10,924 nucleotides of DNA. Origin: an uncultured Prevotella sp. (lineage in GTDB: Bacteria; Bacteroidota; Bacteroidia; Bacteroidales; Bacteroidaceae). Where the stretch lies: NCBI GenBank assembly GCA_934281565.1, contig CAKQXI010000070.1, positions 1 to 10,924 of the forward strand. Direction: 5' to 3'. A model generated the notes under the pieces. That model saw nothing but the letters and a program-made list of their open reading frames with translations, had not been told where the DNA came from and ran no database searches. Shown here one piece after another: positions 1-5,035 of the stretch. Position 1 is the stretch's first letter; each line of letters opens with the position of its first letter. Both the position numbers and the translations under genes were made by a program.

Positions 1-26
1 AAAATCTCAGCTTAAAATGAAAATAA

Positions 27-145
27 TGGTTAAAAAATTTGGATATTAACATAGAAAGCGGATTACGCAGATTTTTTTATTTCGCGGATTTAACTGCTGT
101 TCCTTTATTTCCCGCAGATTTCGGATTTACGCAGATTTTTTTATT
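27..145. repeat. Short direct repeats with AAATCYGCG-type units
   Basis: This gene-free stretch carries an exact 19-base direct repeat, TTACGCAGATTTTTTTATT, at 63-81 and 127-145. Two related units, CGCGGATTT (83-91) and CGCAGATTT (113-121), lie between them. Read on the minus strand, all are variants of AAATCTGCG or AAATCCGCG in one orientation. The block starts right after the stop codon of the minus-strand lipoprotein gene, so it would be in that transcript's 3' region. I see no classical terminator hairpin with a T-tract in it. Positions 1-60 are AT-rich with nothing I recognise. Similar motifs may be dispersed in related genomes; that is inference. Confidence 0.6.
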
Positions 146-153
146 ACGGAGTA

Positions 154-996
154 TTATTTTAATTCTTGTTTCAGTTTGTTCGCTTGCTTGATGGCAGCAG
201 CTTGGGCTGCGGCATTCGCTGAGCGTTCATCCTTGTTGCGATGATAGCCTTGTATGTTGCCATCCTTGTCTCTCAAAGCAAGTGAATCACCTTTCATGTA
301 AACGAAAGAAAGAGTGTCACGAGTGGTCTTGGCGTTGAAAACCTTACCGGCAAACTCACTTCGACCACGTACAAGGATAAGTTTGCCATTGTAAGTATGC
401 CATTCTGTATAGATAGGAACCTTAGGATATTCTACAGGGCTGTCGTCTTCTACGGCACTGGCTTGCATAACGTTGCCTACGGAGCGAGCTTCGCCCATTC
501 GTTTGAGGGTGAAACCATATTCACGAGGTATCATGTAAGTTTCTACGATACTGTCTGGCATATTGGCAAGAATACGAGCTTGCTGGCGTTTGGACAGGTG
601 GGAGACATCACGAAGATGAGGCATCACAGGATAAGTCCATGTAGACTTTAGCTTGTCAAGGTCAATCACCATGCTGGCACTTCCCTTGTCGTCCTTGTCG
701 GTACAAGGGATGACACAAATCCAGTCGCCAATCTCGATGTTCCCGAATACTTGGTGATTGCGATTGGCATCCAAGATGTTATATTTCACAGGGTCGCCTC
801 CGTTATTGGGAAGCAAGACAACGGTGGTATCGGTACATCCCATGCAAGCCAATCCATATATGGCACGGTCGCCCTTGGCAGGTTTAGCCATACTGATAGG
901 CAAATTGACATTAGGACGCTTGGGTGGTGGTCCTTTCTTGCACGCCGCAAGGATCATCACGGCGAGTGCTACGAAAAGCATAGATTTTATCTTCAT
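154..996 (-). CDS. Putative lipoprotein of unknown function
   Basis: This encodes a 280-residue predicted lipoprotein. I chose the start at 996 because translation from there begins with a lipoprotein signal peptide: a short basic N-terminus (MKIK), a hydrophobic stretch to residue 16, and a lipobox LAAC with the acylated Cys at residue 19. The frame is open up to 1089, but that extension would bury the signal and overlap the promoter. The residues after the Cys are KKGPPPK, with no acidic surface-export signal, so a periplasm-facing location seems likelier (inference). The mature part has two close Cys pairs, C51/C54 (CMGC) and C94/C98, in a probably beta-rich region (residues 45-120), a second beta-rich region (190-256), and an Ala/Lys/Gln-rich helix at the C-terminus. 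I do not recognise the family. It is divergently transcribed from the next gene and has its own promoter. Confidence 0.85.
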   Translation of the reverse strand: MKIKSMLFVALAVMILAACKKGPPPKRPNVNLPISMAKPAKGDRAIYGLACMGCTDTTVVLLPNNGGDPVKYNILDANRNHQVFGNIEIGDWICVIPCTDKDDKGSASMVIDLDKLKSTWTYPVMPHLRDVSHLSKRQQARILANMPDSIVETYMIPREYGFTLKRMGEARSVGNVMQASAVEDDSPVEYPKVPIYTEWHTYNGKLILVRGRSEFAGKVFNAKTTRDTLSFVYMKGDSLALRDKDGNIQGYHRNKDERSANAAAQAAAIKQANKLKQELK

Positions 997-1027
997 GATG
1001 GTACAATTTTTTATAATTAAGTTTGTG

Positions 1028-1059
1028 CAAAGGTACAATTTTATGTGATAACTAACAAA
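1028..1059 (-). promoter_or_regulatory. Bacteroidota-type promoter of the lipoprotein gene
   Basis: Read on the minus strand, TACCTTTG (1028-1035) matches the Bacteroidota -7 consensus TAnnTTTG exactly. TTTG (1056-1059) matches the -33 element. The spacing is 20 bases, in the range expected for the major sigma factor of this phylum. Transcription would start near 1021, giving a leader of roughly 25 bases before the ATG at 996. This supports the shorter start of the lipoprotein gene. Confidence 0.75.
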
Positions 1060-1076
1060 TGTTTTTATCGTTTCTT

Positions 1077-1107
1077 TTCGTAGACTCATAAAAAATCAGT
1101 AACTTTG
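1077..1107 (+). promoter_or_regulatory. Bacteroidota-type promoter of the acidic-protein gene
   Basis: TAACTTTG (1100-1107) matches the -7 consensus TAnnTTTG. TTCG (1077-1080), one base off TTTG, lies 19 bases upstream as a weak -33 element. Transcription would start near 1114, giving a leader of about 70 bases. Its -33 box lies only 17 bases from the -33 box of the divergent lipoprotein promoter, so one regulator bound between them could affect both genes (inference). Confidence 0.65.
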
Positions 1108-1146
1108 CACTCGTTTTTTAGGAATAACCTCGCACAAAGATAAGCG

Positions 1147-1200
1147 ATGGCTTACACATTATTTATAAATATAAGCAAGCGATATGACAAAAGTTACTGA
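1147..1200 (+). other. Possible 17-codon upstream ORF overlapping the next start
   Basis: An ATG at 1147 opens a 17-codon frame (MAYTLFINISKRYDKSY) ending at TGA 1198-1200. It lies downstream of the predicted transcription start and overlaps the ATG of the acidic-protein gene (1184) in another frame. Its termination 17 bases inside the main gene could couple or compete with initiation there. No ribosome-binding signal supports it, and a frame of this length can arise by chance. Confidence 0.15.
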
Positions 1201-2458
1201 ACATGCTCTGCCCGCATGGACAGAAGTGGAATACACATCACTATGTAAGACCCCATACCTTACTGTTCCTTTCTATATCCCGAAAGAAAGTAAGTGTTTC
1301 CTATGTCGTGAAGACGGCAGCAAGGAAGAAACCAAGAACGTTTTTCTGGTATATAAGTCGACCTCCGCATCCGAGGATGATGAGTGGGAGGACGACCCTA
1401 TCCCGGGTGAGATGTGGGTCAATGTCCTTGGTGACAACGATGAGGAAATAGAACCTGCCAAGGTAATCTATTTAGGTATGGACATTGAGGATTTCATCCA
1501 TGTGGTGCATGAGGATGACACAAACATCATATTCGATATTTATTGGCGACATGGTGAGGTAAAGGTGGATAAAGCCGAGCGTACCGACGAGGGGTTCGTC
1601 TGTAAAAAGGAGAACTTCGGCGACGATGGCTTGCTTGTTACGCTTACTCCCCATGATGGCAATCCTTTTACGATGCGTCTGACGATACCTTACATAGGCT
1701 TCTCGCTCTATGATGCTGACGGTAGCAAGGTACATGGAGAGGTAGAGATCTCTCACGACAAGGTGGACGATTATCGCTATGAGTTTGTGGGCGACGACAG
1801 CAACGACCGCTTTACCATCAACCTTGACAACGACAGGTTTGTTTATCTCTGTGTGCTCCGTCCACATGAGGGAAAGATGGTGGTTCGTGACCAGCGTGAG
1901 AAACTTGCCATCGTGGACGAGTTGCCCAGTGAGGGCAAGTTGAGCGACCTGTTGATGGGGGCCCATCATGCCTTGGTGAAGAACAAGAACTATCGTTGGC
2001 GTATCTCCCTGGAGGGTAGCTCTGTGGTGGCTGACGAGATAACATCCATAGACCCAGAGACTTTGGTGAACTTTGCCAAGGAACAGTTTGAGAAGACAGA
2101 CGATCAAGATGCCCTTGGCGGTCATCTTATAGCATTGGAAACCAAGTATGCATTCCAATGGTGCTGGTTGGATGAGAGTGATTGGAAGCATGACAATCCA
2201 GCTTTCGATATGTTCATGAAGATGCTGGTGGCTTTCTCATACGTTAACCAGAAGCCAATCCAAGGCGACCAGTTGCAGGCTCGCAACAACAAGCGTAAGA
2301 TACGCCGTTGCGCAAGGCTGTTGGTGGCTCATCAGAAAGGAGAGGAGAACCTATGGGAGGCAGACAGGGAAACACGTGAAGAACTGTTGCATTTCTTTGG
2401 CACGTTCCATAGTCAGTTTACCGAGGCGGTAGAGGAGGAGAAGAAAATAGCAGAATAA
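1184..2458 (+). CDS. Acidic cytoplasmic protein of unknown function
   Basis: A 424-residue protein with no signal peptide or membrane segment, very rich in Asp and Glu. I do not recognise the family. The N-terminal part has a CFLC pair (C38/C41) and an acidic linker (residues 63-72, ASEDDEWEDD). Residues 95-285 look like successive beta-rich segments, with alternating hydrophobic/polar strands and turns such as DADGSK and DDSNDR. Residues 290-424 look helical, with a Trp/Cys-rich stretch around 326-334, a basic patch at 367-375 (RNNKRKIRR) and an acidic end. The start at 1184 is the first ATG in this frame after the predicted promoter. It appears to be transcribed alone: a promoter precedes it, and the following gene has its own. 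The long minus-strand open frame opposite it is taken as a shadow. Confidence 0.8.
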   Translation: MTKVTEHALPAWTEVEYTSLCKTPYLTVPFYIPKESKCFLCREDGSKEETKNVFLVYKSTSASEDDEWEDDPIPGEMWVNVLGDNDEEIEPAKVIYLGMDIEDFIHVVHEDDTNIIFDIYWRHGEVKVDKAERTDEGFVCKKENFGDDGLLVTLTPHDGNPFTMRLTIPYIGFSLYDADGSKVHGEVEISHDKVDDYRYEFVGDDSNDRFTINLDNDRFVYLCVLRPHEGKMVVRDQREKLAIVDELPSEGKLSDLLMGAHHALVKNKNYRWRISLEGSSVVADEITSIDPETLVNFAKEQFEKTDDQDALGGHLIALETKYAFQWCWLDESDWKHDNPAFDMFMKMLVAFSYVNQKPIQGDQLQARNNKRKIRRCARLLVAHQKGEENLWEADRETREELLHFFGTFHSQFTEAVEEEKKIAE

Positions 2459-2479
2459 TGTTTAATTAACATTAAATAG

Positions 2480-2510
2480 CTTGATAATTCGGATTTTTTG
2501 GCTAATTTTG
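2480..2510 (+). promoter_or_regulatory. Promoter and leader of the carboxyltransferase gene
   Basis: TAATTTTG (2503-2510) fits the -7 consensus TAnnTTTG, and CTTG (2480-2483) lies 19 bases upstream as a near-match to the -33 TTTG. Transcription would begin near 2517, leaving a leader of about 80 bases. A six-base stem can form around the start region, ACCTTG (2512-2517) with CAAGGT (2540-2545), enclosing 22 bases; whether it is transcribed depends on the exact start. Between the preceding stop codon and the promoter is a small inverted repeat, AATGTT/AACATT (2457-2473), too weak to call a terminator. Confidence 0.65.
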
Positions 2511-2597
2511 CACCTTGGTTACTCATGTGTCGCCGATAGCAAGGTACAGCTTGTTTCCCCGATACGCTAATTATAGGAAGAAAAAGACTATTAAATA

Positions 2598-4373
2598 ATG
2601 AAGAAGAAAATTCAGTTCAGTCTCGTTTATCGAGACATGTGGCAGAGTTCTGGTAAGTTCCAGCCACGCAAAGACCAGTTGGCTCGCATTGCGCCAGTAA
2701 TCATCGAAATGGGCTGCTTTAGCCGTGTTGAGACCAATGGTGGTGCCTTTGAACAAGTGAACCTCTTGGCAGGTGAGAACCCTAACGAGGCTGTTCGCGC
2801 TTTCTGCAAGCCTTTCAATGAGGCTGGCATCAGGACCCATATGCTCGACCGTGGTCTGAACGCTCTTCGTATGTATCCAGTGCCTGATGATGTACGTGCT
2901 CTCATGTACAAGGTAAAGGCTAAGCAGGGTACCAACATCACCCGTATCTTTGATGGTTTGAACGATGTGCGCAACATCATCCCGTCCATCAAGTGGGCTA
3001 AGGAAGGTGGCATGACTCCACAGTGTGCTCTTTGTATCACCAACTCTCCTGTACATACTCTTGAATACTATATGAACATTGCCGACCAGCTCATCGCTGC
3101 TGGCGCAGAGGAAATCTGTTTGAAGGATATGGCTGGTATCGGTCAGCCTGCATTCCTCGGCAAGCTCACCAAGATGATCAAGGACAAGTATCCTGAGATT
3201 ATCATCCAGTACCACGGCCACTCTGGCCCGGGTCTCTCCATGGCTTCTATCCTTGAGGTTTGCAACAATGGTGCCGACATCATCGATACAGCTATCGAAC
3301 CATTGTCTTGGGGTAAGGTTCATCCAGACATCATTTCCGTTATCAGTATGCTGAAGAACGAGGGCTTCGAGGTGCCAGAGATTAACATGAGCGCATACAT
3401 GAAAGCTCGTGCCATGACACAGGAGTTCATCGACGAGTGGCTCGGCTACTTCATCAACCCAGGCAACAAGATCATGAGCTCTCTCTTGCTCGGTTGCGGT
3501 CTTCCTGGTGGTATGATGGGTAGTATGATGGCAGACCTCGGTGGTATGCGCCAGACTATCAATAACATCCGCAAGAAGAAAGGTGAGGAGGAGTTGTCTA
3601 TGGACGACCTCTTGATCAAGCTCTTTGACGAGGTAGAGTATGTATGGCCACGCGTAGGTTATCCTCCATTGGTAACTCCGTTCAGCCAGTATGTGAAGAA
3701 CATCTCATTGATGAACCTCCTTACCATGGAGCAGGGCAAGGGTCGCTTCGTGATGATGGACGACTCTATGTGGGGTATGATCCTCGGTAAGAGTGGTAAG
3801 ATTCCTGGCACTATCGATCCAGAGTTGGTAGAGTTGGCTAAGAAGCAAGGTCGTGAGTTCACCGATGTAGATGCTCACACATTGCTTACCAACGCACTTG
3901 ACGACTTCAAGAAAGAAATGGACGAGAATGGTTGGGATTATGGTCAGGATGATGAGGAACTCTTTGAGCTTGCCATGCACCCAGAGCAGTATCGCAACTA
4001 CAAGAGCGGTCAGGCTAAGAAGAACTTCTTGGCAGACCTCCAGAAAGCTAAGGATGCTAAGCTCGGTACAACATTGACACCAGCCCAGCTTGCAGAGTTC
4101 AAGCACGCCAAGGCAGATGCTATCGTAGCACCAGTGGCAGGTCAAGTATTCTGGGAGTTCCAAGGCGAGGGCGAATGTGCACCAGCAGTAGAGCCATTCA
4201 TCGGTAAGGAATATAAGGAAGGTGATGCTTTCTGCTATATCCTCGCACCTTGGGGTGAGTTCGAGACAGTGCCTGCAGCTCTTGGTGGCAAACTCGTGGA
4301 AATCAATGCCAAGCAGGGCAGCAAGATCCTCAAGGGTGATGTTATTGCTTACATTGAGCGAAAGGCAGAATAA
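2598..4373 (+). CDS. OadA/PycB-like carboxyltransferase with non-biotinylatable carrier domain
   Basis: A 591-residue protein of the oxaloacetate decarboxylase alpha / pyruvate carboxylase subunit B family. In known members the barrel moves a carboxyl group between biotin and pyruvate or oxaloacetate. The TIM-barrel domain (about 5-270) keeps the family pattern: YRDMWQS near the start, a GGAFE segment, DRGLNAL, RIFDGLND (116-123), LKDMAG (175-180) and HGHSG (206-210). The four metal ligands are predictable as D13, K176 (normally carbamylated), H206 and H208. The conserved second domain follows, including PPLVTPFSQ (356-364). The C-terminal biotinyl-type domain (about 507-588) is odd: where the family has EAMKM it reads APWGE, with Gly553 at the biotin-lysine position. 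The TSQP motif of the barrel reads KVHP (240-243), replacing a Thr implicated in proton transfer. Family membership is clear; the reaction is uncertain. The gene appears monocistronic. Confidence 0.88.
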   Translation: MKKKIQFSLVYRDMWQSSGKFQPRKDQLARIAPVIIEMGCFSRVETNGGAFEQVNLLAGENPNEAVRAFCKPFNEAGIRTHMLDRGLNALRMYPVPDDVRALMYKVKAKQGTNITRIFDGLNDVRNIIPSIKWAKEGGMTPQCALCITNSPVHTLEYYMNIADQLIAAGAEEICLKDMAGIGQPAFLGKLTKMIKDKYPEIIIQYHGHSGPGLSMASILEVCNNGADIIDTAIEPLSWGKVHPDIISVISMLKNEGFEVPEINMSAYMKARAMTQEFIDEWLGYFINPGNKIMSSLLLGCGLPGGMMGSMMADLGGMRQTINNIRKKKGEEELSMDDLLIKLFDEVEYVWPRVGYPPLVTPFSQYVKNISLMNLLTMEQGKGRFVMMDDSMWGMILGKSGKIPGTIDPELVELAKKQGREFTDVDAHTLLTNALDDFKKEMDENGWDYGQDDEELFELAMHPEQYRNYKSGQAKKNFLADLQKAKDAKLGTTLTPAQLAEFKHAKADAIVAPVAGQVFWEFQGEGECAPAVEPFIGKEYKEGDAFCYILAPWGEFETVPAALGGKLVEINAKQGSKILKGDVIAYIERKAE

Positions 4374-4470
4374 TTTAATGTTAAATGTTTAATGTTAAAT
4401 GTTAAGTTGCCTAACGGACTTAAGGGCGCAAGCCACATTTAACATTTAACATTTAACACTTAACATTATA
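4374..4470. repeat. Long AT-rich inverted repeat (element A)
   Basis: Nearly the whole interval between the carboxyltransferase and HD-domain genes is one imperfect inverted repeat. The left arm (about 4376-4405), made of tandem TTAATGTTAAATGT-like units, pairs with the right arm (about 4439-4468), made of CATTTAA-like units, with only a few mismatches over about 30 bases. A GC-richer loop separates them (about 4406-4438, containing GTTGCCTAACGGACTTAAGG). The right arm ends five bases before the HD-gene ATG. It could form a strong RNA hairpin acting as a terminator, processing site or translational block, but no T-tract follows, so I do not label it a terminator. Confidence 0.8.
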
Positions 4471-4473
4471 ATA

Positions 4474-5028
4474 ATGGATTATCAATTATTAATTGACAAG
4501 TATTATTCTGAGGATAATGAGCTTCGCCATATCCTTATAAACCATAGTCAATCTGTAGCGCGAAAAGCGTTACAGATTGTTTCGTTTCATCCTGAACTCC
4601 ATCTTGATGCCCAGTTTGTAGAGGAAGCGGCTATGCTTCATGACATAGGAATTTTTCGTACAGATGCTCCTGGGATACATTGTTTTGGCACAGAACCTTA
4701 TATCTGTCATGGGTATTTAGGTGCAGAGATATTACGCCGTGAAGGGTATGAACGTCATGCTCGTGTTTGTGAACGACATACAGGTGCTGGCATCACGCTT
4801 GAAGATATAGAAAAGCAACAGTTGCCTTTGCCTCGTCAAGATTTCTTGCCAGAGACGATGGAGGAGAAAGTTATCTGTTATGCCGATAAGTTTTTCAGTA
4901 AGACACATCTGGGTCGTGAGAAGACTATTGAGCAAGCGGAGAAAAGCCTATCCAAGTTTGGTGAGGATGGAGTGAAGCGCTTCCGTGAATGGGAGAAAAT
5001 GTTTGCTGGGCTTGCTTTTAACAAATGA
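4474..5028 (+). CDS. HD-domain phosphohydrolase
   Basis: A 184-residue cytoplasmic protein of the HD superfamily of metal-dependent phosphohydrolases. The metal-binding residues appear in the usual order: H24 (in NHSQSVA), the HD pair H56-D57 (in MLHDIG), H79 (in CHGYLGA), H102 (in ERHTGAG) and D138 (in CYADKF). The additional histidines resemble HD proteins with two or more metals. The substrate cannot be read from the sequence; nucleotides and phosphorylated small molecules are typical for the superfamily. The start at 4474 is the only ATG before the conserved region. The stop is 7 bases before the LptD-like gene, so the two are very likely co-transcribed. I see no promoter consensus just upstream; expression may come from read-through across element A or an unrecognised promoter. 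Confidence 0.87.
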   Translation: MDYQLLIDKYYSEDNELRHILINHSQSVARKALQIVSFHPELHLDAQFVEEAAMLHDIGIFRTDAPGIHCFGTEPYICHGYLGAEILRREGYERHARVCERHTGAGITLEDIEKQQLPLPRQDFLPETMEEKVICYADKFFSKTHLGREKTIEQAEKSLSKFGEDGVKRFREWEKMFAGLAFNK

Positions 5029-5035
5029 TATTTGA

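Noticed and set aside
997..1089. N-terminal extension of the lipoprotein reading frame to an ATG at 1089
   Set aside because: It would bury the lipoprotein signal peptide and overlap the promoter found at 1028-1059.
1472..2191. 239-codon minus-strand open frame opposite the acidic-protein gene
   Set aside because: It lies wholly antisense to a better-supported gene, has no recognisable domain or promoter, and looks like a codon-bias shadow.
2571..3323. 250-codon minus-strand open frame opposite the carboxyltransferase gene
   Set aside because: The opposite strand encodes a clearly recognisable conserved enzyme; the frame shows no motif.
4374..4470. Inverted repeat as a CRISPR array or rho-independent terminator
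   Set aside because: There are no regularly spaced identical repeats with unique spacers, and the stem is AT-rich without a following T-tract.
4482..4496. Perfect palindrome TCAATTATTAATTGA just inside the HD-domain gene
   Set aside because: It is short, AT-rich and within coding sequence; chance or repeat-like composition is enough to explain it.
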